From: Sesamum alatum
Lineage: Eukaryota > Streptophyta > Magnoliopsida > Lamiales > Pedaliaceae
Direction: 5' to 3'
Length of the DNA stretch: 64,000 nucleotides
Assembly (NCBI GenBank): GCA_034509735.1
Contig: JACGWO010000010.1
Coordinates: 14,335,193-14,399,192, forward strand
Both the position numbers and the translations under genes were made by a program. The notes under the pieces were generated by a model. It was not told the DNA's origin, did not search any database, and saw only the letters and a list, made by a program, of their open reading frames with translations. Positions 54,230 through 64,000 of this stretch are shown in pieces (position 1 is the first letter of the stretch; every line of letters starts with the position of its first letter).

Positions 54230-55049
54230 TATAGTGAAAGCCTTTTTGCGTATAAGTATATAAATATCTATTTACCTTATGTTAAATATACCTACACAAA
54301 CATGATATTATCAATCATAGTTACAATAAATGTAAAACTAAAACGCAATAATAACACAAATTATTATTAACAAAACTAGAGTAATTCGGAAAAAAAACTA
54401 AGAAAAAGTCAAGATTCCAACGAAAATAAATAAGAATACCATCAAAATATTAGGGTTTTACATTTTCGGATTTTGGTTCAATATTCTCAATTTTTAGGAA
54501 TATAATTTCCTTTATTGATTTTGAATAATGTTACCAAATAAAATACTGTGACACTCTGTAATTAAATTTTTGTAAAAAATATATTATTTCCCGAAAAACA
54601 AACGGGTCTTAAGTATGCTTTTAAGATTATAATTATAATTTATATCAACAACTTACGTATCATCACCCATTCAGGGGTGATGAGGTTATGCTTGATGCAT
54701 CTAGAATATAATGGATCAAACAAATCTTAATCATTTTAGTTTAAAAAAAAAAGGAAAAAGAAAAAGAGGTCTTGAACATCTACCTGTATATATATAGGGG
54801 TCCTTCCACCAAAATTGAGCAATATTGACCAAATTTTGAATTTTTTAATTATATTAAAATTTCTATTAATTGCTATAAAATTTAAATATCTTTTTTTAAC
54901 CATGAATTTAATAATTTATTTTCTTCAATACATTATATATTCTATTACCATAATTTTTCATATGAATTCAATAGATATATTTGCAGCAAAAGGGGGAACG
55001 ATCATGTTCAGTCAACAAGCATTCAAGAATCTCATTAATTAATTGATCA
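54230..55049. other. AT-rich DNA, nothing recognised
   Basis: No ORF with recognisable content, no RNA gene, no clear repeat. A short open frame at 54815-55042 has only AT-rich chance composition. Confidence 0.5.
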
Positions 55050-55640
55050 TTGATGGAGTAAAATCTGGGAAGTGTATAATCGAAACACACTTACACGCTT
55101 TAAATCAAAAACTTTCAACTTTACTCTCTTTATTGCTTTCCAAAAAAAGTCAGTTCCCCTTTACAATGAATTGACGATCTATTTATAGCAAACAAATCAT
55201 GAATGTGGGGAGGCGTCAAAATAATTTCGGCTCCCAACCGACCACTATCTAACGAATACAATTTAATGACCGGGGGTAACTTGGTAATTTACACAGCACC
55301 ACTAACTAACAAGTACAATGAAGTGGCCGGGTGTAATTGGGTAATTACATAAATGACCGGGCGTAATTCGGTAATTACATATGTGGGTTGATCGTGTTAC
55401 CATCAGCAGCCCACCAACTTCTAAATGCGTGGGAAACGCTTGGAAGTTCCAACAAGCAGTTTACCTTCGATGCAACCTCTTCCCCTAGCAGTTTTTCTTT
55501 GATGCAAACTTTTCCCTTACTAGGACTCTCGTTGACATCTTTATAAGTTCTGGATGACATCCTGTTTCCTCCTTCTGCTCTTGTCTTGTCTGTGTCGTTC
55601 AACCATAATATAAAAAATGTCTAAGCGTGTTGGTTCAGGT
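55050..55640 (-). mobile_element. Probable 3' LTR of the large Tat gypsy element (boundaries uncertain)
   Basis: On the minus strand there is a TATA box (GCTATAAATAGATCG, near 55190), then AATAAAG (near 55130) as possible polyadenylation signal, and an end reading CTCCATCA near 55050. Three ACCGGG(C/T)GTAATT-(T/G)GGTAATTACA-like units lie at 55268-55385. A purine-rich strip (minus strand GATGAGAGGAAGGGGAGAAG, near 55650) could be the polypurine tract. The position beyond the antisense ORF fits the Tat layout, but the other LTR is outside the window. Confidence 0.4.
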
Positions 55641-55741
55641 ATATAGTACTCTTCTCCCCTTCCTCTCATCTTTCTCTTGTTGCAATTTTATTTATAAGTA
55701 CACATAGAACTTGGGAAGCCATTTGACGTCAGATCGGTAGA

Positions 55742-56160
55742 ATGTCTAGTGATCAAACTGTGGGAGGAGGTGCACAGGGGTACGCTGCAAGGGACGGAGC
55801 CATGGTGCCGGATCAGAGGGGGAGCTCCGGCGGCGCCACGGAATCTGGTCGAGGCGAGGCGCCTCAACCAGGGTCCGGCCGAGGCAATCTGGCTCGGCTT
55901 GATTATGGTCGAGGCGACATGCCTCGGCCGGGTACTAGCCGATGACCTCTCCGCGCCCTTGGCGCGTTTCCCGTTTCTGAAGATGATGGGGATTTCCAAC
56001 TCGAGGTTATCGAAGCGATTAGGAACTTACCCGTGTGTTCTTCTGATTCATTAGGTATTTCTATAGGATCGAGTTCCAAAGAGGTTGATCATTCTCTTGC
56101 TTCTCTTGAGGAGAAATTAGATGAGTCCGGTGTTGATGGTACTAAGTCGTCGGCAGCCCC
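55742..56160 (+). pseudogene. Tat antisense accessory ORF, first part (RG repeats and acidic helix)
   Basis: MSSDQTVGGGAQGYAARDGAM opens the frame, followed by SGRGEAPQPGSGRGNLARLDYGRGDMPRPG-type repeats. After a frame change come EDDGDFQLEVIEAIRNLPVCSSDSLGISIGSSSKEVDHSLASLEEKLDESGVDG (55980-56140). Fragments of exactly this part occur at 893-1187 and 33291-33870. It runs opposite to the pol gene of the surrounding element. Confidence 0.6.
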
Positions 56161-56194
56161 CTAATCCAAATCCCGTTGCCGCATCATAGATGTT

Positions 56195-56640
56195 GAGAAT
56201 TGCCATAGTTGTATGAGTTTTGAGGATTTTTGCGTTCTTGATGGCAAAGTTAATCCCTCTTCTGAGTTCACCCTCTGTCTTCCTAGTGTAGGTAATAGGA
56301 TCAAGCACCATCCTTCGGGATTCTTCACAGCCTACTTGTCTTTCTTCGCCTCAGGCTTCACGCTTCCTCCTCATCCTCTTCTGTTAGAGATAATCACGCA
56401 TACCACTTTGAGCATCAACCAATTTACTCTGAACTCCTTCACATACTTCGAGGGGTTCCTTTAACGCTTTAGGGATCTCGACTTGACCCCCTCGCTCGAG
56501 GCTTTCTACACTCTATTCACCATTAGGAAGGTCCCTAACGATTCATACTTCTATTTCTACCCCCGTGGTGGCTGCAAGTTTTTGGAGGGGAGTGGTTCCT
56601 CGAAAGGTCCCTGGAAGACCTAAACTGGGGGTTGGTGACT
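56195..56640 (+). pseudogene. Tat antisense accessory ORF, conserved domain (putative gypsy-type transposon domain)
   Basis: KHHPSGFFTAYLSFFASGFTLPPHPLLLEIITHTTLSINQFTLNSF, an in-frame TAA at 56462, then RFRDLDLTPSLEAFYTLFTIRKVP...FYFYPRGGCKFLEGSGSSKGPWK. This resembles the plant 'putative gypsy type transposon' domain (PF04195) known from accessory ORFs of Tat-type elements. The two stops make it non-functional. Function of the family is unknown. Confidence 0.6.
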
Positions 56641-56847
56641 CCTTGGGGGGAGTCACCTTTCGTGCCTGATCCTGTTCATGACCTTCGTATGTCATTTATT
56701 GGGGCGGGATTGTTTGACTAACTTCTTGATGTCAAGTCTTTAATTTCTGATGGTATTATATTACTTGATTTTGCTTTTTACTATTTTTTCCTCTCCTTAC
56801 AACCTTTTCTCCTTGTCATCTCATTAATTCTTTGTTGTCCCTTGCAG

Positions 56848-57890
56848 GAAAGAAGTTTACCCTCCATGATGTTCAACGCTTCAAGACAGATCATGAGAGG
56901 GAAAATGCTCACGAAAGGGAGAATGCTCAAAGGTCTCGCAACCCTCCTCCGCCCCCCTCGAGGAGAGGGGAAGGTGATCGCTAGCGTTCCCCTCCTGCTC
57001 GAGCCAGAGATGCTCATGGGGGCTTGGGATGGGGTGAAGGCCGTTCCTTCCCCCTTATGGGTGCAGTAGCTCTAAACGCCCCCGAGATAGTGGTCTTGAT
57101 CCTCCCCGTTATGGGGCCGGGAAGGGACTCTTTACTATCGAGACTGACCAGCAAGAGGGGATTTTTTCTTTCTGGGATGTTTCTGATTTCGATCTTGCTC
57201 ACGAGAAGGCGAAGGGTCTTGTGAGTCCCTATGATGTATCCTGCCTCGACGCTCTTTCTAGTGGCACCATTACCAGATTATTTCTTTAACTCTTGGAGTC
57301 TTTGTTGAGAAATTTCCACTTTTTCAGGTTATCAATCTTTCTGAAGAGGGAGAAATGCGCTTCGAAAACTATGAGAAGGAGATAAGGCGCTTGAAAGATG
57401 CCTTTGAAGATGCGAAGAAGGATCTGAGCCGATGCAAGGAGGATCTCAAGACTGCTTCAGTTGAGCAAGTCAAGTGGAAGGATAGTTTCAACTGAGAAGT
57501 TGCTTCGAGGCAAACGTTCTTGAAGTCAGAGGCCGGCAAAATTTATTTAGATTGCGTGTGGAATGACTTCAAGGAAAAGTACGTGGCTTCTGATGAATTC
57601 GACCAAGCTATTCTTAGCAAGGCGAGTGAGATTACGACCAGGTGATTAGACAATGTCGCGCCACTCTCAGGAACTGCGGTCGCTACGGCGATGAAGACTT
57701 CATGCTTCTTGATCCAAATGTTCCAGATGATGATGGTGATGAAGATGGGAGGTTGAGGTGGTTGACAACAATCCTGTTGATGGTGCTCAGATTGACCGTT
57801 CTGAGGTTCCCACTTCTGCGGTGCATAAAGACTAGGATCTTCTATTCTATGTGTTTAGATGTTAGACCCTTTTACTTCGTAATTTGAACA
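56848..57890 (+). pseudogene. Tat antisense accessory ORF, later exons with coiled coil
   Basis: CCCTTGCAG just before 56848 and TTTTTCAG just before 57328 look like splice acceptors, so the ORF seems to have introns. The first exon piece gives KKFTLHDVQRFKTDHERENAHERENAQRSRNPPPP and an arginine-rich stretch. The second gives EEGEMRFENYEKEIRRLKDAFEDAKKDLSRCKEDLKTA, a clear coiled coil, then a TGA at 57493-57495 in place of a probable CGA codon, then SDEFDQAILSKASEI. The acidic end follows to about 57835. Confidence 0.55.
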
Positions 57891-58034
57891 TTTAGGATGT
57901 TTTATCGCTATGTTATCAAACTTTGAAATTTTATTGCTTCTTATGCTAAGTTGCTTATGATTCTATTGTTTTTGAATTACCCATTACTTTACTTATGTGA
58001 TTGTTTCCTACTTGACAGTTCCACATGCCTCATG

Positions 58035-58285
58035 CGTAACTTCGGAGCGTTCTATTATGCGCCTCAAGGAAGTTATGCGTGATTAGCCTCGGGGCATTGT
58101 ATTTTCCTTGCCCCAAAGAAGCTCGATTGTTGTTTAGCTTCGGGGCATTTTCTTATTCGCCTTAAGGAAGCTTGATTGTTGTTTAGCTTCGGGGCGTTCT
58201 CTTTTTTGCCTCAAGGAAGCTTGATTGTTGTTTTAGCTTCGGGGCGTTCTCTTTTTCGCCTCAAGGAAGCTTGATTGCTCATGCT
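58035..58285. repeat. Tandem repeat, about 50 bp x 5, between Tat pol and antisense ORF
   Basis: Units share AGCTTCGGGGC(G/A)TT, TCGCCTCAAGG and AAGCTTGATTGTTGTTT. The last three are nearly identical and the first two diverged. Each unit holds the inverted pair AGCTTC/GAAGCT. The array sits in the 3' untranslated zone of the minus-strand element, the place where Tat elements give rise to satellite-like repeats. Confidence 0.8.
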
Positions 58286-58417
58286 CGTGAAGGGCCGTCC
58301 CCCCCTCTTGTTAAAAAAAGAATTATCAATAATGAACCCACAACTAGTAAATAGAAATATGGTCATTTCATTACCGTAATTCATGGTTACAAAGCGTTTA
58401 AGTGAAATACAAAAACG

Positions 58418-58873
58418 TTAAGTAAAATATTTCTTGCGGTTTGCAATATTCCATGTGCGTGGTACTTCCTTCCCATCCATTCTCTGCAAGCGATAAGTTC
58501 CACTTTCCACTCTCTCAACTATTTGGTACGGTCCTACCCATTTGGCGTCCAGTTTCCCAATGTTTCCTATCGTGTCAGCTCTCCTCAATACCAGGTCACC
58601 GACCTGGAACTCGCGATGCTGTACTTTGTCATTGTAGGCCTTTGCCATTAACACCTTGTAGGCTTCCATCCTTGCATTTGTGTTGCTCTTAAGCTCCTTC
58701 ATAAAATCCAGGTCAACATGCCTCTCATTGCCATTGCCAGTCGGTTCATATTATCACACCCTGAGTGTTTCCTCCCCTATTTCCACTGGGACGAAGACTT
58801 TTGTCCAATAGACTAGATTGAACGGGGACTATCCCATGCCTCTTCGCGCTGTTGTTCGATATGCCCATAGGAT
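58418..58873 (-). pseudogene. Tat element: integrase C-terminal part and pol end
   Basis: The frame 58702-58418 reads MKELKSNTNARMEAYKVLMAKAYNDKVQHREFQVGDLVLRRADTIGNIGKLDAKWVGPYQIVERVESGTYRLQRMDGKEVPRTWNIANRKKYF and forms the pol C-terminus. The upstream stretch to 58873 continues the integrase after its core with broken frames. Confidence 0.8.
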
Positions 58874-59463
58874 TCACGGGAGCTCTTCCACCGAATTCCC
58901 TTTGGCCTCCTCCAGTCTAGTCTTCAGATTTTGGAGGATTATTCTATTGGTTACTTCAGCCTGCCCGTTAGACTGGGGTGTCGCAACAGAGGCGTAATAT
59001 TGCTTAATTTTCAGCTCCTGACACCATTGCCGAAACTTAGCTCCCTGAAACTGCATGCCATTGTCCATCACAAAAGCTCTTGAGATGCCGAAGCGACATA
59101 TGATATTCTTCCACACGAATCTTATGACTTCCTTTACTGAGATTTTACTCAATGCCTCTGCTTCCACCCACTTTGAGAAGTAGTCCACGGTGACAATCAA
59201 GTATTCTTGCTGAATTGTTGCTTGTGGGAGCTTCTCCACTATATCGATCCCCCACTGATCAACCGGGCAAGGGCTCTGAACGGTTGCATATCCGTCCCTG
59301 GGACGTGAGTGATGTTGGCATGCTCCTGACACTTTCGCCATTTCTTTACCAAGTTCAGTGCATCCTTACGCATTGTAAGCCATAAGTATCCTTGTCGTAG
59401 GGCCTTGCATGCTAATGCCCTGCCTCCGGAATGATTACTATAGCTTCCCTCATGGATTCTCAT
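58874..59463 (-). pseudogene. Tat element: integrase zinc finger and catalytic core
   Basis: The zinc-finger frame (59463-59239) has EGSYSNHSGGRALACKALRQGY...WRKCQEHA, in which one cysteine of the pair is replaced by Trp. The core (59341-58874) has WGIDIVEKLP, VDYFSKWVEAE, FVMDNGMQF and NGQAEVTNR, keeping D-D-E. The two pieces overlap in different frames. Confidence 0.85.
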
Positions 59464-59639
59464 AGAACGTACTCTGCTTTGTCTTCATCGATGCACTTGA
59501 GATATGGTTGTGAAAATCCTCTCTTGTACAACTAGCCTCCAATTAGCGTAAACCTAGCTGACCTTACTCGAATTGCCCTTGCTTCCTTGGGGTCTTGAGG
59601 TAAAGTTCCATATTTTAAGTATACATCCAAACCCTCTTT

Positions 59640-60287
59640 CTAGCTTGGTGAAGCACTTTTCGTTGCCAAGATTTCTTCCCCTACAATATCCACCTCGGGT
59701 CGCTCTTGACTTAGTAGGGTTATTCTCCTGCTCTTCAAAGGAGCCAACGAGCTGGCGAATTTAGCGAGTTGATCTGCTTCTCCATTGTTTGACCGCAGGA
59801 CTTGTTCTAGGGTGAACTCGTTGAACTTCCTTTTTAACGCTTGAATGGTTACTATGTATTTGATCATCTGCTCCCCCTTAGCTTCGTAATCTCCATTCAC
59901 TTGTTTGACCACAAGTTAGGAATCGCTATACGCCCTCACACACTTCACTCCTGCAGCGAAAGCCAATTTTCCACCCACGATTAATGCCTCATACTCTGAC
60001 TCATTGTTGGAGGTCACGAAGCTGAGTCTAATGGTGTATCGCAATATGTCTCCCTGTGGGCTTTCGATTACGATACCCGCCCCACTACCTTGGGATGTGG
60101 ACGACTCATCCACGAACACTTTCCACCACTTATTTCTTTGAACCTTGTCATCTTCTGTCAGTTCGGAGATAAAATCTGCCAAAGCTTCGGCCTTGATTAC
60201 TGGCCTTGGTTGGTATTCGATCCTATGCTCACTTAGTTCTACTAACCATTTTACCATCCTCCCTGATATGTTTGGATCTGCCAGCAC
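59640..60287 (-). pseudogene. Tat element: second (archaeal-type) RNase H
   Basis: Frames 60287-59916 and 59912-59640 are separated by a single stop: YSDS then LVVKQVNGDYEAKGEQM. They carry FVDESSTSQGSGAGIVIESPQGD, LSFVTSNNESEYEALIVGGKLA and EQVLRSNNGEADQLAKFASS. The leading DES, ESEYEAL, SDS and NGEAD motifs are those of the RVT_3 domain. A double RNase H marks the Tat lineage. Confidence 0.85.
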
Positions 60288-60389
60288 CTTCTTCAGGGGT
60301 TAATTTGTTAACACGACCACGGGATGCGATTGGAAATAGGGTCTTAATTTCGTCGTTGCTATTACCAAGGCTAGCGCCACCTTCTCGAT

Positions 60390-60853
60390 CTAGGTGTATC
60401 TCTCCTCTAGCCCTTGAAGAGCTTTGCTCGTGTAATAAATGGGTCGGTGTTTGCGTCCCTCCTCTCTCAGGAGAACCGCGCTTACTGCCCCTTCCAACAC
60501 CACTAGGTACACAAACAAGGTTTCTCCATGCTCAGGCTTTCTTAAAAGAGCTGGCGAAGCAAGGTATTTGTTCAAATCCTCAAAAGCGGCTTGACATTGC
60601 TCTATCAAAGTAAAACCTTTATCTTCTTTAAAACTTTGAAGAAAGGCAGACCTCTGTCTGAGGATTTCGAGATGAAGCGATTGAGGGCCGCCATTCGCCC
60701 TGTTAGTTTTTGGACTTCCCTAATCATTTTGTGAGGTTGCATCTTCATAATGGCTTCAATTTTCTTTGGATTGGCCTCTATCGCCTCTAAGAGACCATGA
60801 ACCCCAGGAATTTTCCCTTCTTGAACTGCAAATGTGCATTTAGTGGGTTTTAG
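60390..60853 (-). pseudogene. Tat element: connection and first RNase H
   Basis: The frame 60608-60390 reads MIEQCQAAFEDLNKYLASPALLRKPEHGETLFVYLVVLEGAVSAVLLREEGRKHRPIYYTSKALQGLEERYT, the RNase H-like domain that follows Ty3/gypsy reverse transcriptase. The part between 60609 and 60853 is the connection with broken frames. The two RNase H domains are separated by about 100 bp of degenerate sequence. Confidence 0.8.
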
Positions 60854-61338
60854 CTACATCCCAAATTTCCTCAGAGTGTCGAAGCATTTTGCGAGGTCCT
60901 TTACATGGTCTTCCTTTCTTTGGCTCTTGACCAGCATGTCATTTATATATACCTCCATGTTCCTTCCGATCTGTTCTTGGAACACGCCATTCACCAAACT
61001 TTGATAGGTGGCTCCTGCATTCTTTAGCCCAAATGGCATGACCTTGTAGCAATATGTCCCTTGCTCAGTGACAAAGTTAGTTTTCTCTAGGTCCTCATGC
61101 GCTAACCGAATTTGGTTATACCCTTGGAAGGCATCCAGGAATAAGTCGATGAGTGCGTCAATCTTTGGTAGTGGAAATGAGTCTTTAGGGCAGGCTCGAT
61201 TGAGATCGGTAAAATCAATACACATCCTCCACTTCCCGTTGCACTCGGGACTAGGACCACATTTTCCAACCACTCTGGATAGTGTACGAATCGAATATAT
61301 TCAACTCGAAGTAACTTCTCTACTTCCTCTCTTATCAC
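60854..61338 (-). pseudogene. Tat element: reverse transcriptase with mutated active site
   Basis: Readable blocks are EKLLRVEYIRFVHYPEWLENVVLVP, NGKWRMCIDFTDLNRACPKD, LDAFQGYNQIRLAHEDLEKTNFVT, MPFGLKNAGATYQSLVN and MEVYINDMLVKS. The active site YxDD is YIND, so the first catalytic Asp is Asn. About eight residues are missing before LDAFQGYNQI. Two overlapping frames show at least one frameshift near 61270. Confidence 0.85.
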
Positions 61339-61769
61339 CTTGTTTCTCTTTGCCCCGAATCCCTCATCTTCTGTCTTATTGGTGTTGCTTCAGGGTTAAC
61401 ATTGAGCCTGTGAACCATCACCTCGGGGCTTATTCCTTGCATATCAGATATCTCCCACGCAAATACGTCGGATTGGTCTTGCAAGAAGTTGATTATGGCA
61501 CGTGCAAGCTGTGAACCCAATAGAGTTCCAATCTTAACGGTTTTCAGTGGATCTTCAAAGAGCTCAACCATTTTCACCTCCTCAAAGGCCTCCATGTGCT
61601 CCTCCTCGACTTTCCATTTTTTGGCTTCTTTTCGGGGCGTCTTCCCCATCTCTTCTTGGGAGTTCTCCTTTTGCAGATCGTCGGGCTTCAACTCGTACGA
61701 CCTTTTTGCGACAATAGAATTACTGTCGTCGTCTACCTTCCCATCGGAAACAATAATCGGTTTCTTCAA
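61339..61769 (-). pseudogene. Tat element: linker between protease and reverse transcriptase
   Basis: A charged stretch (KKPIIVSDGKVDDDSNS...) is followed by DPLKTVKIGTLLGSQLARAIINFLQDQSDVFAWEISDMQGISPEVMVHRLNVNPEATPIRQK, the conserved block leading into Tat reverse transcriptase. Confidence 0.75.
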
Positions 61770-61793
61770 TGTGCTAGCGTAGCAGTCTCAAGC

Positions 61794-62216
61794 TTATCTC
61801 CTGTCGCTGACTACTTCTCCAACCCCTCCAGATGTCGGGAACTTTACTTTCATATGGTGGGTAGATACTACAGCCTGAAAAAGGCTTAGACTAGGCCTCC
61901 CGAGGATTACATTATAAGCCAAAGGTGAATCTACTGCCAAAAACTTTACATATTTCGTCACTCGCCTTGGATACGACCCTATCGACATGGGCAACATGAC
62001 CTCCCTCAGTGGTTCAACTATGTCCCCGCTAAATCTGGTCAATGGCGTATTGACTGGTGTGAGTCGCACATTATCTATCCCCATTTGAGAAAAAGCTTTG
62101 TAGAAGAGGATGTCCGCCGAGCTACCGTTGCCGACCAAGATCTTCCAGACCCAAAAATTTGATATTGAGGCCGTTATTACTATTGCGTCGTTGAGGGAGG
62201 GAAGGTTTCCCTCCAA
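61794..62216 (-). pseudogene. Tat element: aspartic protease with lost active-site Asp
   Basis: The 140-residue frame includes ILVGNGSSADILFYKAF, where Asp of the expected DNGSS is Gly, and YNVILGRPSLSLFQAVVSTHHMKVKFPTSGGVGEV. The fold is recognisable but catalysis should be lost. Confidence 0.8.
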
Positions 62217-62529
62217 GTCTTGGTTACTAAAGGTGATCTCACTTGTGGAATCTTCTGGTAGCGCTGCTGCGAACTCACTGTAAGCAACATGGTTGGCAGC
62301 ATGTCCCGCTGCTCTTATTGTGGCCTTTCTAGCTTGCCTCGAGTCTTCCCCCCGCTGGGCCTCCCGAGATGACTTCTATCACTCCAACGGTTGGGAGGTT
62401 ATCTTTCTTAGCTCGCTCCTCTTCTAGTCTTTCTCCCATTTGAAGAGGGGGTGTAATGTGTCCGCCTCCAATGGCGGTTTCTTGGGGCTCTTGTTTCCTT
62501 TGACCCACAAATTCTTTTAAGTAACCTCT

Positions 62530-62727
62530 CTAGATCAACTTTTCGATCTCATTTTTCAAGTGGTGGCATTCTTCAGTGCTGTGACCTCGATCCCTATGGA
62601 AATGACAGTATTTGTTGGACTTCATTCTTTGCGGGTTGTCCTTCATTGGGAAAGGCCATCGCACCAACCCTTGTTGCTTGGCTACAGCGAGAATTTGAGT
62701 TCGCGGGGCGTTCATAGGGTGTACCAA
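62530..62727 (-). pseudogene. Tat element: Gag zinc knuckle
   Basis: SNKYCHFHRDRGHSTEECHHLKNEIEKLI at the C-terminal end is the Tat/Athila nucleocapsid knuckle (C-x2-H-x4-H-x4-C). The sequence between it and the protease (62217-62529) has no clean frame but is in the right place for the Gag/protease junction. Confidence 0.8.
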
Positions 62728-62937
62728 GCCAAATCCCCCAGGGGCATATGCTTGCCCTTGTGCTTACTCCCCTCCGTCCTGGGGGGTACCCCCTTTTCCT
62801 CCTCAGTGGTCTTCCGTTTCGATGGATTCATTGATCGCAAACCTGTTGACTCCTCAATTCTTATATACTTCTCTACTTTTAACAACAACTCTTCTTGGGA
62901 GGCTGGAGGCTTTCTAGAATCGACCTCTTCTCAGATT

Positions 62938-63340
62938 CTATTGCATGATACTTGCCAAAAGTTTTGGATTTGGGAAACTTCCAAAATAGCTTCTGAGAAG
63001 CACTGCACGTATTCCCTCAGGCTTTCGTTCTCTTGCTAGATTATTGTGAACAAATACGACGTGGTTTGGGATATCCCTATTGATCGCGAAATGGTGCAAA
63101 AAGCATTGAGAAAGCTGCTCAAAAGACTCAATAGTTCCCGAGGGCAACTGGTTAAACCACGCCATCGTCTTCCCCAAAAGAGTAGTCTGACGTGTCGCCA
63201 GTATCTAACAAATCGGTCCTGGCCAGAAAATGGTCTAAGTGGTCCTGAGGATCGCCCACTCCGTTATACTCACTAAGGTTTGGGATCTTGATCCCCGGCT
63301 GAATAGCTTTTGCTAAAATGTGGGGGCGAATGGACTTCAT
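62938..63340 (-). pseudogene. Tat element: Gag capsid region
   Basis: The frame 63340-63152 has PHILAKAIQPGIKIPNLSEYNGVGDPQDHLDHFLARTDLLD, and 63177-62938 has MAWFNQLPSGTIESFEQLSQCFLHHFAINR. This is the retrotransposon Gag domain (PF03732 type). The frames overlap with one shift. Confidence 0.8.
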
Positions 63341-64000
63341 CGTGGGGGTGCGACTGCCAAGGGTCGTGCTGGGAACCCACCAGCTCTCATGGGACTCGGG
63401 AACCTAGGTGGAGGAGGCATGTGACCGCCAATATCTCGATGCACTTCTTCTCATATTGGCGGTACCTCCTCCAGAAGCCGAGGGGGGAAATAGTTGTCTT
63501 CAAGCCCTCCCTGGGGAGGTGGTGGGAAGTAGTCTTTTTCGCCTAAGCATCTTTGAGGAGGTGAAGGGTAATAGTTGTCTTCCAACTGCGTGGCCTTGCT
63601 GTTGACTTTCTCCTCATAGTTCATACCTTCCTAGGCGTCCCCGGGCCTCTGCTTGCGGTTCTGGGGGGCCAAGGGAGCGTCTTGGCCTCTATGAGGATAG
63701 CGAGGGGGTTGTAGGGGTAATGCATGCCCGACGATATACTGGGCCACAACCCTCTCCGCTGCTTGAGCAGATACATCCTCCACTAATTAGCGAAGCACCT
63801 TTGGAGTTATCTGAGTGAATGGGGGCGAAGGCGGAACCCCAAAGCCTTCATGGTGCCTCTTATTCTGAAGGTCGCGAGGGGCGAATTCTCCTGGACGTGA
63901 TCTTGCACATGATTTTACCCTCCTCTTTCGAGTTCTTCTTGTCCCACATTCCAATTCTTGACTCTCGATCGGGTGTTCATCCTCAATGCTTGGATTACCT
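63341..64000 (-). pseudogene. Tat element: N-terminal Gag part, cut by the window edge
   Basis: Low-complexity, charged and proline/glycine-rich sequence without a clean frame. It lies upstream (minus strand) of the capsid domain and continues beyond 64000. The 5' LTR and primer-binding site are not in the window. Confidence 0.5.

Noticed and set aside
55375..55602. Minus-strand 75-residue open frame
   Set aside because: It falls in the probable LTR of the Tat element and has no recognisable motif.

Overview
This window reads as gene-poor, transposon-packed nuclear DNA of a flowering plant, probably a eudicot. The evidence is plant-type Ty3/gypsy elements of the Tat lineage (with a second, archaeal-type RNase H), Ty1/copia elements primed by initiator tRNA-Met, a plant mobile domain (PMD) relic, and plant-type tRNA genes with a CAA motif upstream and T-runs downstream. 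I see no intact host protein gene. The only genes likely to work are two copies of a tRNA-Val(AAC)/tRNA-Glu(CTC) pair.

Layout. 1-892: old AT-rich repeats. 893-29798: 'copy A' of a 10.3-kb segmental duplication, split at 4300/22903 by an 18.6-kb tandem copia array (three LTRs, two internal regions). 29809-33146: AT-rich DNA and a probable minus-strand Helitron. 33567-43880: 'copy B' of the same duplication, without the copia array. Each copy holds a fragment of a Tat antisense ORF, an internally deleted Tat gypsy element (LTR, 3' repeat tracts, pol remnants, truncated second LTR, CTATT target duplication), hAT-like and unclassified repeats, the two tRNA genes and nested Mutator-like elements. 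43881-48203: a 5'-truncated copia of another family, joined to the end of copy B. 48204-53650: a third relative of the same repeat set in inverse orientation, holding a hAT MITE and a PMD pseudogene. 53697-54220: a Mutator-like MITE with perfect 9-bp target duplication. 55050-64000: a large degenerate Tat gypsy element on the minus strand (gag to integrase, 63340 to 58418) with an antisense, apparently intron-containing accessory ORF on the plus strand (55742-57890), and it runs off the right edge.

Points that deserve a second look: the duplication and its uneven divergence; the tandem copia with mutually exclusive frameshifts and scrambled LTR DNA at its left border; its CG-alternating GC-rich leader and its LTR promoter with six W-box cores plus a perfect hairpin beside the TATA box; the antisense Tat ORF whose first exon occurs three times; and a probable Helitron with two 5' ends. 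I did not find a convincing new host system. All identities were judged by eye, without alignment software.
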